Positions 41,540 to 50,511 are shown, counted from the stretch's first letter. The stretch is DNA of 64,000 bases from an uncultured Spirochaetaceae bacterium (GCA_900315435.1 OMYY01000011.1:1-64000); one strand, 5' to 3'. Notes: generated by a model from the letters alone, not told the origin. Translations and numbers: made by a program.

Positions 41540-42175
41540 ATGGATTCCTATGTATTGATTGACGGAGGATTCCTCCGCAAGCGCTGCAGCGAGCTGCGCA
41601 CCAAGCTCCGGGCCGAAGATATCCCCTATGTCGCCCAACAACTGATGAAGCGGGAAGGTGCCAAACAGGAACTGTTCCGGATCTATTACTACGACTGTCC
41701 TCCCTTTGCCCAGGAGGTGCAGCTGCCTGTCTCCGGCGAGATCCACCGGTTCAGCCAAGACTCGCTGTACGCCCAGCAGATGCTTTTTCTCAACCAGCTC
41801 AAAGATCTGGACCATGTCTGGGTGAGGGAAGGAGTGCTTTCCTTCCAGGGCTGGCAGCTCAGGCGCGACGTGTATGACCGGGATTTCTCCAATCCGGTTC
41901 CTCGTCTGGACGATTCCTGTTTTCTTCCCCAGTTCGAGCAGAAGGAGATCGACACCCTGATTACCATGGATATCCTGCAGGCGGCCCAGGAGCGGACTGT
42001 CCGGAAGTTGTTCCTGATTGCCGGGGATACCGATTTCGCTCCAGCCCTGCGCTTTGCGCGCGAGCATGGCATCCAGGTCTATCTGTTCACTTTGGGCAAC
42101 AAGGTGAAGCAGGCGCTCCGCGAGAACGCCGACGTCGTGGTCACCGAACCGCTCAGGACTGAAGCGGCAAGGTGA
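41540..42175 (+). CDS. NYN-domain protein (LabA/DUF88-like putative RNase)
   Basis: A 211-residue PIN-like NYN-domain protein. Acidic metal-site residues are visible in order: Asp8 in YVLIDGGFL, the KEIDTLITMDIL block, and LIAGDTDFAPALRFAREHG, the hallmark 'G-D-x-D-F' of NYN nucleases. These are thought to cut RNA. There is no C-terminal OST-HTH domain. It ends 23 bases inside the convergent histidine kinase gene. Confidence 0.85.
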   Translation: MDSYVLIDGGFLRKRCSELRTKLRAEDIPYVAQQLMKREGAKQELFRIYYYDCPPFAQEVQLPVSGEIHRFSQDSLYAQQMLFLNQLKDLDHVWVREGVLSFQGWQLRRDVYDRDFSNPVPRLDDSCFLPQFEQKEIDTLITMDILQAAQERTVRKLFLIAGDTDFAPALRFAREHGIQVYLFTLGNKVKQALRENADVVVTEPLRTEAAR

Positions 42176-43373
42176 CCGTGAAGGTCAGAAGCCCGTCGTC
42201 CCAAGCGGCCGCGATGGCGCCACCATGGGTTTCGGCGATGCTTTTGGCGATTGCCAGCCCCAGGCCGAAGTTCGAGCTGGAACTGCTTTCGGGGTTGGCC
42301 TGATAGAAGCGGTCGAACAGGTGGGCAAGATGCTCCTTGGGAATCTCTTCGCTGGGGTTGGCCACCGAAAAGACCGCATGTCCATGGCGTGAGCCCACCA
42401 TGATGGTGACGGTGCTTTGTTCGGGAGCGTGGCTTGCCGCGTTTTCCAACAGCGAGGAAATCAGCTTCTGCAGGTTGCGTTTGGAACCCTTCACCATCAC
42501 GTGCGGCTCGATGTTCCTTTCGAGCTTCTGGGTTTTCTCATCGAGCAGAGCCTCCATCAGCATTGCGATGTTGGATGCCATCTCCGAAAGGTCCAGGCTG
42601 ACGAACGAAGCCCTCTGGTCCACCTCGTCGAGTTTCGCCAGGGTGAGCAGTTCCCCGATCAGGTTTCCCATCGTCTCCGCCTCGGTCTGGATTGCGTCCA
42701 GTTCCCTGCTTGGTCCCTGTTTTGCCTCGATGAGGTCGGCATTGGCCCGGATGGCGGCAAGAGGGGTTTTCAGCTCGTGGCTGCAGTCTGCGGTGAACTG
42801 TTGCTGGCGCTTGAAAGCTTCCTCTGCGGGCTTGAGCAGGATGGTAGCGAGACGTCGGGCCAGCACAAAGAACAGGAGCGCCGAGACAAGGAGGATCAGC
42901 GAGGTGCGGAGCGCCAGCCGGGCCATGCCACGCTTGACAACCGTCAGGTCCATGACCATGTAGAAGCCGCCCCACTGGCCCACATCGCCATGGTACAGGA
43001 AGTTCTGGTAGATGCCATCGTGTTCCTTGGCATCGATGATCGCCTGTGCCTGCATGGTGGTGAGGAAGTTGTTCTCGCCGGAGTACTCGATCGAGGTCAC
43101 TTTCCTCCTTTGAGAGACTCCGATGGTGGCGAAATCCCCCTGTTCCAGATAGGAGAGTCCAGGGGGTTGTCCGTCGTCATCCTCGTCCTCAAGCGCGCTG
43201 TTGCTCAACCGGGAGTAGGTCATCAAGCTCATTTTGGCCCGTTCCTGGAAGCTGAAATAGGAGAGGAAAAGGTAGGAAACGGCCAGTACCAACGCTACCG
43301 CGAAGAGCGAAAGGAACAAGGTGAGGACCACCTTGTTCCGAAGCATGTCGAGAGATCGGGTTGCTTTGGCCAT
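42153..43373 (-). CDS. Orphan sensor histidine kinase
   Basis: A 406-residue two-helix membrane kinase: membrane segments at about 13-38 and 155-173 around an extracytoplasmic sensor of about 115 residues, then the HisKA motif CSHELKTPLAAIRANADLIE (phospho-acceptor His199) and an HATPase domain with N box LLENAASHAP and G box NFGLGLAIAKSI. No response regulator lies beside it. The -10 box TACTAT ends 7 bases before ATG 43373, favouring this start over 43382. Confidence 0.9.
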   Translation of the reverse strand: MAKATRSLDMLRNKVVLTLFLSLFAVALVLAVSYLFLSYFSFQERAKMSLMTYSRLSNSALEDEDDDGQPPGLSYLEQGDFATIGVSQRRKVTSIEYSGENNFLTTMQAQAIIDAKEHDGIYQNFLYHGDVGQWGGFYMVMDLTVVKRGMARLALRTSLILLVSALLFFVLARRLATILLKPAEEAFKRQQQFTADCSHELKTPLAAIRANADLIEAKQGPSRELDAIQTEAETMGNLIGELLTLAKLDEVDQRASFVSLDLSEMASNIAMLMEALLDEKTQKLERNIEPHVMVKGSKRNLQKLISSLLENAASHAPEQSTVTIMVGSRHGHAVFSVANPSEEIPKEHLAHLFDRFYQANPESSSSSNFGLGLAIAKSIAETHGGAIAAAWDDGLLTFTVTLPLQS

Positions 43374-43380
43374 GGTTCCC

Positions 43381-43410
43381 ATAGTAACGAGAATTCCATG
43401 GGAGAAACAA
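43381..43410 (-). promoter_or_regulatory. Promoter of the histidine kinase gene, 7 bases before its start codon
   Basis: Minus strand: TTGTTT (43405-43410), an 18-base spacer, TACTAT (43381-43386), then GGGAACC and ATG 43373. Confidence 0.5.
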
Positions 43411-43522
43411 GGAATGCCGGAGTGAAGTTTTGTGATATGTGTTTGGACCGCCTGAAGGTAGGAAAAAACTGTGGCTAAATCAAACATACTATGCTAATTT
43501 TACGCTAGTAGGAGGATCGTTC

Positions 43523-44383
43523 ATGAAACGGAAACCGTTCTTTTGCATCACGGCGACTGCCATCCTCTATGCCTTGCTACTCATTGGTTGTGATGCTTTG
43601 GATTCTGCCATGGATACCATGAGCAAGAACCTGTATGAAGAGTCTGGACTTGTCAGCGCCGACACCTCGAGCGCTGACGATGTGGCGGGACAAGTCGCAG
43701 GCCTTACCGCTTTCACGGTATACGATACATCGAAAACGGCCGATATCGAGAAGATCGCTGCCCAGTATGGGTACTCGGTGGAAAGCGGGGATGGTAAGGC
43801 AATTTTCGACTCGCTGAAAAACGTGCTCGATGAGGCCGGACTTGGAGCGCTGAAGGTCATGACTCCGCTTGACCATGAAGCCGCGGACGCGCTGACCCAA
43901 AGTGTCTCCAAGGCGCTCGCCTCCGAGGCGGCGAAAAAGGAACTGGTGGACCAGCTGGGAAAGAAAGCGACCGGAGACTCGCTGATAGCCGCCAAGCAGA
44001 GCCTGCAGTTGCTCAACAAGGTGGTCGAGGCTGTCAAGGCGCCCGACGTATGGAAGGCGATGGGCATCGCGGATGACGATTCCATCAAGGAAGTGGTCAC
44101 CGAAGTGCTGGATTCCCTTGCCACCATCGACATCGAGGACGCCACCATCACCCAGGGTGACGTGCTGGTCCTGCAGATGACCACCAATGTCATCTCCAGC
44201 ACCATCTCCACCTATGTGAAAAAGGCGGCATCAGGAAGTACCGACGTCTCGCTGGTGAAGATTGCCGAGGACCTGCTTTCCGGGGTCCAGAACATCCAGA
44301 ATGTCGCAGGGGAGCTGGACGGGAGCACCAAAGGCTTCTTCGATTTCAAGATTGGCGATTTGCTTGACAAGCTTGACGGCTGA
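43523..44383 (+). CDS. Lipoprotein of unknown function, paired with a barrel
   Basis: A 286-residue lipoprotein: signal with lipobox LIGC (Cys near residue 22) and a mature part made of long predicted helices rich in Ala, Asp, Lys and Ser (for example AKQSLQLLNKVVEAVKAPDV). I do not recognise a family. GGAGG gives the start. A barrel gene follows 12 bases later with GAGGA before it, so the two are co-transcribed and probably meet at the outer membrane. Confidence 0.75.
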   Translation: MKRKPFFCITATAILYALLLIGCDALDSAMDTMSKNLYEESGLVSADTSSADDVAGQVAGLTAFTVYDTSKTADIEKIAAQYGYSVESGDGKAIFDSLKNVLDEAGLGALKVMTPLDHEAADALTQSVSKALASEAAKKELVDQLGKKATGDSLIAAKQSLQLLNKVVEAVKAPDVWKAMGIADDDSIKEVVTEVLDSLATIDIEDATITQGDVLVLQMTTNVISSTISTYVKKAASGSTDVSLVKIAEDLLSGVQNIQNVAGELDGSTKGFFDFKIGDLLDKLDG

Positions 44384-44395
44384 GGAGGATAGCAG

Positions 44396-45571
44396 ATGAG
44401 AAAACATATTCTGATAGGATTGTCCTTGATAGCAGCCGTGTCGTCCGTTTTCGGAGCCGATGTCTCGCCAGGTTCCGTTCCCTATACGCTCTGTGGCGAG
44501 GTTTTCGGTCCGACGAGCGCCCGCGTCACCGGCATGGGCGGCGCGGGATTGGGCATGACCGGTTACTCGGATGCCTTCCTGTACAACCCGGCAGCCTTGG
44601 GCGAGTCCCATTTCCGCCTGTCGGTACCGACCTTCAGCGTGACGGTGTTCAACCCAAGGAAAATCAACGATACCGATTTCTTCGATGACGTGAAGGACGC
44701 CGACTGGGTGAACGCCGCCGACGATCTGATGAGCACGCTGACCTACGGCATGAACGAGCTGGAACGCGTCGACCTGGGCATCAACGGCCAGTTCGGCCAC
44801 GTGGGGGTCGCCCTGAACACCAGGGAGCGGATGCTCGCCAACCTGAATACCTCCAGCTACGTGGACGGCGAATACATCCTTGAGGACACGACGGCTTTGA
44901 CTGTCGGTTTTGGCTATCGTTTCCCGCTGTTCAGCGACCAGTTTTCCCTGGATATCGGAGCCAACGCGCAGTTCCTCTATCAGCTCTACACCCAGGCGAT
45001 CGACAAGACGACGATTGACGCCTTTATCGACGACCAGAGCGACCCCACCTTCCCGCTTGTGGCAGGCTGGGCCTTGCCGTTTGCCGCCGGGGTCAACCTG
45101 AACCTGCCGCTCGGCTTCCGCGCCAGTGGCGTGGTGAGGAACCTGAACGGAAAGTTCCGCTACCAGCTGTTCTCCGAGGCTAAAGACTTCGACTTCGGCG
45201 AGAGCCTGAAGGGAGAGGACCTCTCTTACGACGCGGGCGTCCGTTTTGACGCCGGTGTGATGTGGTCTTCGCCGTTTCCCATGCTGAACAAGCTCTTCCA
45301 TCCGACCCTCTCGGTCGACGTGCTGGACGTTGCCCGTATCAGCGACAAGGAGGATTTGCTCGGCAACCTGTATGCCGGCGCCCAGGTCACCCTGTTCAAT
45401 TTCCTTGATGTGCGGTGCGGTCTTGCCCAAGGCTACCAGAGCGTGGGTATCGGACTTGACGTCCTGGTCTTCCACATCGACGCCTCCTACTGGAGACGCG
45501 AGTATGGGGAGAACTATCTGGACAAGAGCATCGACGCGCTGACGCTCCGCTTCCAGTTGCTTACCCGCTGA
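44396..45571 (+). CDS. UPF0164/FadL-like outer-membrane barrel
   Basis: A 391-residue exported protein: signal peptide cut near VFGA, early segment GGAGLGMTGYSDAFLYNPAA (the 'N-P-A' of FadL-like proteins), many alternating strands (LTVGFGYRFPLF, LSLDIGANAQF-like) and a final LTLRFQLLTR. It most resembles the spirochaete UPF0164 group, FadL-like barrels of Treponema. It probably takes up or releases hydrophobic molecules. Co-transcribed with the upstream lipoprotein. A strong terminator follows. Confidence 0.7.
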   Translation: MRKHILIGLSLIAAVSSVFGADVSPGSVPYTLCGEVFGPTSARVTGMGGAGLGMTGYSDAFLYNPAALGESHFRLSVPTFSVTVFNPRKINDTDFFDDVKDADWVNAADDLMSTLTYGMNELERVDLGINGQFGHVGVALNTRERMLANLNTSSYVDGEYILEDTTALTVGFGYRFPLFSDQFSLDIGANAQFLYQLYTQAIDKTTIDAFIDDQSDPTFPLVAGWALPFAAGVNLNLPLGFRASGVVRNLNGKFRYQLFSEAKDFDFGESLKGEDLSYDAGVRFDAGVMWSSPFPMLNKLFHPTLSVDVLDVARISDKEDLLGNLYAGAQVTLFNFLDVRCGLAQGYQSVGIGLDVLVFHIDASYWRREYGENYLDKSIDALTLRFQLLTR

Positions 45572-45591
45572 TCGCTCCGGAGGAGTTTCGG

Positions 45592-45625
45592 ACGGGCTGG
45601 CCGGCGCGCCAGCCCGTTTGTTTGT
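45592..45625 (+). terminator. Terminator of the lipoprotein-barrel operon
   Basis: A ten-pair stem ACGGGCTGGC / GCCAGCCCGT (45592-45601 with 45608-45617) followed by TTGTTTGT. Confidence 0.8.
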
Positions 45626-45870
45626 GCCTGGAGTGGTTGAAAATCGCGGAATACCCGAAAACTGCAGGTACTGGAAGATGGAACTCCTGCTGGTGGAACC
45701 TGGCAGGGTATTGCGTGCCTGGGAACAAGGCCATTCCCCTGCGTATCGGGTTGTGCTTGCAGGCCTTGCGCGGCTTTTTTTCGGAATATTCCGGTACTTG
45801 TTGTGCGAAATCGCTACACTTTGTATGGAAAACGTGCCATACTGGTGCCACTTTCTCTCAAGAGGTATGT
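45626..45870 (+). promoter_or_regulatory. Leader and promoter region of the NhaC antiporter gene
   Basis: About 245 bases. It holds a seven-T run (45775-45781) after a short GC hairpin, directly joined to a perfect 12-base palindrome CGGAATATTCCG (45782-45793), and a -10-like TACACT at 45815-45820. An in-frame extension of the NhaC frame back to 45622 exists, but its residues look non-coding. No known riboswitch is recognisable. Confidence 0.4.
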
Positions 45871-47487
45871 ATGGAGAGTTTTGGTGCCTGGGGGCTGATT
45901 CCCCCGATTCTGACCATCACGCTTGCCTTTGTGACGAAGGACGTGGTGATTTCCTTGTTTCTGGGTATTTTCACGGGTTCGCTGATTGTCTCAGGAGGCA
46001 ATCCTTTTGCCGCCATGACGCATCTGGTCGACCTGATCGCCGGAAGCTTGAATGACGGATGGAACATCCGCATCTTCCTTTTCTGCGCCATGCTCGGCGG
46101 ACTGGTCGGCATGCTGAGCCGTACCGGCAGCGCCAAAGCGTTCGGCCGATGGGCGGCGAAAAAGCTGCATGGCGGCAGGTCCTCGTTGCTGATGGCGTGG
46201 TTCTGCGGCCTGCTTGTTTTCGTCGACGACTATTTCAACAGCCTTGCGGTCGGGACGGTCATGCGGCCGATTACCGACAAGCACAAGATTCCCCGCGCCC
46301 AGCTTGCCTATATTCTCGACAGTACCGCGGCACCGGTCTGCATCCTGATGCCGATTTCCTCGTGGGTCGTCACGGTCATGTCGATCGTGAAGGGGAGCGA
46401 GGGTTTCGAGCGGTTCGGCATCAGCGAGCTGTCGTTCTTCCTTCGCACCATTCCCTATAACATCTATGCGATCCTGACCTTGGTCATGGTGCTGGCCACC
46501 ACCCAGGCCAACCTCAACTTCGGACCGATGGCGGCAAGCATCCGGTACGCCAGGAGCACAGGCAAGCTGTACAACGAGGCCTATGGCCAGGCTCCCGGCG
46601 AGGTTTCGGTGGAAGACGGCTCCGCTCGTGCCCGCGCCATCGACATGTTGCTGCCCATCATCGTCCTGATCGTGATTGCCGTCCTGATGTTCCCGATGAC
46701 CACCTGGATGCAGGCGCGGGACGGCGCGACGGTCGTCACGATCGCCGACGCCATGCGCTCGATGACCCTGGCAGATGCGTTCAACAATACTGACGCGTCC
46801 CGCGCGCTCTTCTACGCGGTCATTTTCACCACAGTGATTACGTACATCTATTATCTTTGCCGCGGATTGTTCACCCCGAAAACGGCCAGCGACGCGTTGG
46901 TTGACGGCATCAAGAGCATGGTTCCCGCCCTGATCATCCTGACCATGGCGTGGACGATCGGCACAATCATCAAGAGCAGCCCGGAGGATGGCGGCCTCGG
47001 TCTTGCCACGTTCCTTTCCAAGACCGTTGTCGGCGGCGGGTTTCCCCTCCAGCTGGTCCCCATCATCGCCGTCGCCCTCTCGGCTCTGATTTCCTTTTCC
47101 ACCGGTACTTCGTGGGGAACCTTCGCCATCATGATTCCCATTGTCATGCCGATTGCCGTAGGTCTTGCCGAGGCAAAGGGGCTGGACGGCGCGGCCACGC
47201 TGAACGCTACCCTGATTGCCGTGGGCGCAGTGCTTTCCGGGGCGGTCTTCGGCGACCATGCCTCGCCCATCAGCGACACGACGATCCTTTCCTCGGTCGG
47301 TTCCGGTTGCCCGCATCTGGAGCACGTGAAGACCCAGATGCCTTACGCGGTGACGGTGATGCTCTGCGCGTCGTTCGGCTACCTGCTCGGGGGTGTTTTC
47401 TTGAACGAGATTGTCGCCTGGGCCGGTACCCTGGCCGTCTTTGCCCTGGCCCTGGCCATCCTTCCCCGGAAGTGGGCTCAGGACTGA
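45871..47487 (+). CDS. nhaC: NhaC-family Na+/H+ antiporter
   Basis: A 538-residue inner-membrane antiporter of the NhaC/ArsB-like superfamily with about twelve helices. Visible marks are CGLLVFVDDYFNSLAVGTVM (the conserved 'D-D-Y-F-N' loop), DSTAAPVCILMPISSW, STGTSWGTFAIMIPI and FGDHASPISDTT, which lines the ion path. It may exchange Na+ for H+ or for organic acids such as malate/lactate. The start at 45871 has AGAGG five bases upstream. It abuts the convergent ABC ATPase with no gap. Confidence 0.9.
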   Translation: MESFGAWGLIPPILTITLAFVTKDVVISLFLGIFTGSLIVSGGNPFAAMTHLVDLIAGSLNDGWNIRIFLFCAMLGGLVGMLSRTGSAKAFGRWAAKKLHGGRSSLLMAWFCGLLVFVDDYFNSLAVGTVMRPITDKHKIPRAQLAYILDSTAAPVCILMPISSWVVTVMSIVKGSEGFERFGISELSFFLRTIPYNIYAILTLVMVLATTQANLNFGPMAASIRYARSTGKLYNEAYGQAPGEVSVEDGSARARAIDMLLPIIVLIVIAVLMFPMTTWMQARDGATVVTIADAMRSMTLADAFNNTDASRALFYAVIFTTVITYIYYLCRGLFTPKTASDALVDGIKSMVPALIILTMAWTIGTIIKSSPEDGGLGLATFLSKTVVGGGFPLQLVPIIAVALSALISFSTGTSWGTFAIMIPIVMPIAVGLAEAKGLDGAATLNATLIAVGAVLSGAVFGDHASPISDTTILSSVGSGCPHLEHVKTQMPYAVTVMLCASFGYLLGGVFLNEIVAWAGTLAVFALALAILPRKWAQD

Positions 47488-48045
47488 CTACAACCTGATC
47501 ATCCTCACGTCACCCATCAGCGCTACCTCGCGTGTGTCATGGGTGACGAGGATGGTGGTTTTCCTTTCCGCAAGTTTCAGGAACAGCCTGATCACCTCTT
47601 CCTTCGTCTCGTCGTCCAGTCCCGTGAACGGCTCATCCAGCAGGAGGATGTCGCTTTGTGCGGCAAGAGCCCGGGCAAGCGCCACCCGTCTTTGCATCCC
47701 CCCCGAAAGATATTTGACTGGTTGGCGCAGGCTGTCCCCGAGCCCCAGCTCCACCAGGAGCCGGTTCGCCGTGCCGGAATCGGAGACCAGCCGGACATTG
47801 GCGCTCGCGGAAAGGTTCCGGCAGAGCCGGTTTTCCTGAAAGACCATGGAAAAGCGTTTTCCCCTGAGGGCCGAGAGATCCCCCGCATCCGGTTGCTCGA
47901 GACCGCAGATGATCCGAAGCAGGGTGGTTTTCCCGCTCCCGGAAGGGCCGGCAAGGACGTTGATCTTTCCCTCGTCGATGGTGAAGGTCCGGTCTTGAAA
48001 GACCGGGTGGACGCCATAGCTTTTCGACAGGTGGGAAATGGTCAT
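47488..48045 (-). CDS. ABC transporter ATP-binding protein (SsuB/TauB-like)
   Basis: A 185-residue ABC ATPase: Walker A AGPSGSGKTT, signature YLSGGMQRRVALARAL, Walker B DILLLDEPFTGLD and the switch His in LVTHDTREV. It is shorter than the usual 240-270 residues of the nitrate/sulfonate group, lacking the C-terminal tail. It is the fourth gene of the Crp-led operon. Its start overlaps the permease stop as ATGA. Confidence 0.88.
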   Translation of the reverse strand: MTISHLSKSYGVHPVFQDRTFTIDEGKINVLAGPSGSGKTTLLRIICGLEQPDAGDLSALRGKRFSMVFQENRLCRNLSASANVRLVSDSGTANRLLVELGLGDSLRQPVKYLSGGMQRRVALARALAAQSDILLLDEPFTGLDDETKEEVIRLFLKLAERKTTILVTHDTREVALMGDVRMIRL

Positions 48046-48803
48046 GCGGCCACCTCCAGTTTGCGGGCCAGTTGCCGGAACAGCCCGAGGACCAGATGCT
48101 CGCAGAGCACGCTGAGCAAGGCGATGGTCAGCGTCCAGGCAAACAGGCTGGCGGTATCCAGATAGGTCTTCGCCTGGTACAAGTGGTCGCCGATGGTATG
48201 GTCGGGAAGCCCGATCACCTCCGCGGCGATGCCGCTTTTCCATGCAAGACCGAGTCCGAGCGAGCAAGCGCTGTGGAAAAAGGGCATCACTTGGGAAAGA
48301 TAGATGCTGGTAATCCGTTTCCGCTGGGGAATCCGGAAAAGATCCGCCATCTCCAGCAACTGCCGGTCAGTGCTTTCCAATCCTTCCAGCACATTGGCAT
48401 AGACCAGCGGGAAACACATCAGGAAACTGGTCGCGATCGCAAGGTTCCTCGAGGGAATCCAGATCAGAAGCAGGATGATGAACGAGGCGACTGGAATCGT
48501 CTTGATGGTCTTCACCAGAGGAGAGAGCAAAGTCTTGACAACCCGGCTCCGATAGGCAAGGACCGCCAGGATGATGCCGGCAAGGACCGACAGGAGAAAG
48601 CCTAAGGCGATGCGCTTCAGCGTGTTGAGGATCGAGTACCAGAACTCGCCCTGCCTGACGAGACCTGCCAGCCGCGTCAGGACGGTGGCCGGACCGACAA
48701 GCAGGACGCGTTCATTGACGAGGGCGCTGGCGACTTGCCAGACGACCAGCCAGAAGGCCACGGCGACAATTGCCGTGGCTCTGGTTTTCCCCTTAGAGCG
48801 CAT
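48042..48803 (-). CDS. ABC transporter permease (SsuC/TauC-like)
   Basis: A 253-residue permease with six or so helices. The EAA loop is visible around LEMADLFRIPQRKRITSIYL, and the later GLGLAWKSGIAAEVIG stretch is typical of nitrate/sulfonate/thiamine-precursor importers. It overlaps the binding-protein gene by 11 bases and the ATPase by 4. Confidence 0.88.
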   Translation of the reverse strand: MRSKGKTRATAIVAVAFWLVVWQVASALVNERVLLVGPATVLTRLAGLVRQGEFWYSILNTLKRIALGFLLSVLAGIILAVLAYRSRVVKTLLSPLVKTIKTIPVASFIILLLIWIPSRNLAIATSFLMCFPLVYANVLEGLESTDRQLLEMADLFRIPQRKRITSIYLSQVMPFFHSACSLGLGLAWKSGIAAEVIGLPDHTIGDHLYQAKTYLDTASLFAWTLTIALLSVLCEHLVLGLFRQLARKLEVAA

Positions 48804-49788
48804 AGAAGGACGAGTCGGGGACTTTCCCTCCGACAGCCTTCGGGTTCTGCCTATACAGCTCGCCCAGATAGCTGGACAGCTTGGCCTGCATCTCTTTCCC
48901 GGTGATGTCGACGATGTTGCAGTGGGGAATCGCTTGCTCCGCGACCTTGGCCGGGATGATGTCGAAGCTGCCGGTGAGGGCAGCCGCCTGCTTGATGTTC
49001 GCGGGGTCGGTCATGTAGGCGACGCTTTGCGCGTAGCTTTCCATGAATCGGGAGACCGCGTTGGGATGCGTTTCCAGGAACTGTTTCTGCACCACGACGA
49101 CGGAGGTGATCATCGAGCTGCCTTCGCTTTTGGCCTCCCATTCCTTGGTCAGGTCAAGCACGACGTTCAGCCCGGGGTTCTGCATCCGCGCCACGGTGAC
49201 GAACGGCTGGGGCAGCAACGCGATCCCGTCGTCCACCTGCTTCAAGGCAGCGACACACTCCGCATGCTCGCTCTTCCACTCGATGGTCAGGTCCTTGTCC
49301 GGGTCCAGGCCGTTCTGCTCCAGGACGGTACGGAACCCGTATTCCGGTGTGGCGCCTTTCCCGCTCGCGTAGATGGTGCGCCCTTTCAGGTCCTGGACCG
49401 ACTTGACGGTGTCGCCGTTCTCGACGACGTAGATGACGCCCAGGGTGTTGACGGCGATCGCCTTGATCTTGCCGTCGGTATTGTTGTACAGCACGCTGGC
49501 CAGGTTGGCCGGGATGGAAGCGATGTCGACCGCGCCCTTGGCGATCAGCGGGACCGCTTCGGTCGGGGCGCCCAGCAACTGGAAGCTGTAGGTGTTGTGG
49601 TCCACCGGGCCGTTCTTGGCCTCGTCCATCAGCTTGGCCATGCCGATCGCGGTGGGTCCCTTGAAAGCGAGGACCCGGACCGGTACCTCTTCAGTGGCGT
49701 ATGCGACGCCTTCCTCCCGTGTGCCGTTCGCAAAGGCCGGTACGACGAGGGAAAGCAGCAGTGAGATCACGATCAAATGTCTCTTCAT
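48793..49788 (-). CDS. ABC substrate-binding protein (COG0715/NMT1-like)
   Basis: A 331-residue exported binding protein. The signal peptide ends near AFANG with no lipobox, so it is soluble. Marks of the SsuA/NMT1 group are LLGAPTEAVPLIAKGAVDIA and LKGRTIYASGKGATPEYGF (the ligand-loop region), then two lobes with a hinge. The ligand may be a sulfonate, a vitamin precursor or a riboflavin-like compound. The sequence does not decide. Its ATG overlaps the Crp stop as ATGA. Confidence 0.85.
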   Translation of the reverse strand: MKRHLIVISLLLSLVVPAFANGTREEGVAYATEEVPVRVLAFKGPTAIGMAKLMDEAKNGPVDHNTYSFQLLGAPTEAVPLIAKGAVDIASIPANLASVLYNNTDGKIKAIAVNTLGVIYVVENGDTVKSVQDLKGRTIYASGKGATPEYGFRTVLEQNGLDPDKDLTIEWKSEHAECVAALKQVDDGIALLPQPFVTVARMQNPGLNVVLDLTKEWEAKSEGSSMITSVVVVQKQFLETHPNAVSRFMESYAQSVAYMTDPANIKQAAALTGSFDIIPAKVAEQAIPHCNIVDITGKEMQAKLSSYLGELYRQNPKAVGGKVPDSSFYAL

Positions 49789-50423
49789 GTGGTTGATTCC
49801 TCCAAATAGGTTTGTAATGCGGCTGTGTCTGCCGCATAGGTTTTCAGGGATTCCTGTTTCAGGATGCCTTCCTTCTCCAGGCTGGAAAGCTCCCGGAAGA
49901 GCGTCGCGCGGCTCATGCCGAGGACGCTGCTGAGCGCCTGCTTGTTCCGGAGGACCACCTTGCCTTGGCTCTGGTGGTCCTGGATGTACAGGCAGAGCCT
50001 GCGGTGGGCGCTGGGATCGCTGAGGGAGTTCAGCCTTCCCAAGAGGAACTGCAGCTTCTCGTTGCAAAACCGCGCGTAGGCCTCCATGGCTTTCGGTTCT
50101 TCGAGAAGGCGCATTTTGACCAGCTTCTTGTCCACCAACGCCAACGTGGTCTTCGACCTCGCCTGGATGGTGGTGGGGAGACTGGCCTCAAGAAACAGGT
50201 TGGAGACGCCGAACAGGCCGCCTTTGCCCACTTGGTTGATCAACAGCGCCCCTCCAGTCGCGACTCCGGAGGAGACCCTGATCGAGCCATCACATACCAG
50301 CGCCACCTGCGGCTTGCCATCCAGCTGGTCGCTGGTGCGCTCGCCACGGGCAAGTGTGGAGAGGTGGATTTCCGCTTGGGAGATGTGGCAAAGGCTAAAA
50401 AGCCAGTTCTGCGTGGGGTCCAT
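49785..50423 (-). CDS. Crp/Fnr-family regulator heading an ABC operon
   Basis: A 212-residue Crp/Fnr protein: an N-terminal cyclic-nucleotide-binding-like domain (about 20-115) and a C-terminal HTH with LSSVLGMSRATLFRELSSLE. It lacks the N-terminal cysteine cluster of FNR, and the cAMP pocket is not obviously conserved, so the signal is unknown. The first gene of a four-gene operon with the binding protein, permease and ATPase, it probably controls that operon. A near-consensus promoter ends 6 bases before its ATG. Confidence 0.88.
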   Translation of the reverse strand: MDPTQNWLFSLCHISQAEIHLSTLARGERTSDQLDGKPQVALVCDGSIRVSSGVATGGALLINQVGKGGLFGVSNLFLEASLPTTIQARSKTTLALVDKKLVKMRLLEEPKAMEAYARFCNEKLQFLLGRLNSLSDPSAHRRLCLYIQDHQSQGKVVLRNKQALSSVLGMSRATLFRELSSLEKEGILKQESLKTYAADTAALQTYLEESTT

Positions 50424-50429
50424 GCCCAG

Positions 50430-50458
50430 ACTATAGAGTTATATCTATTCTTTTTCAA
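50430..50458 (-). promoter_or_regulatory. Promoter of the Crp-ABC operon, 6 bases before the start codon
   Basis: Minus strand: TTGAAA (50453-50458), a 17-base spacer, TATAGT (50430-50435), then CTGGGC and ATG 50423. Confidence 0.75.
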
Positions 50459-50511
50459 TACAAATCGTCTCAAATAAGACTGTTTCTTTGGGGGCTGATG
50501 CTGTAAAAGTG

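Noticed and set aside
45622-45870. Upstream extension of the NhaC frame by 83 codons
   Set aside because: The added residues are Cys/Trp-rich and unlike NhaC. A good ribosome site precedes the ATG at 45871, and the stretch holds a T-run and palindrome.
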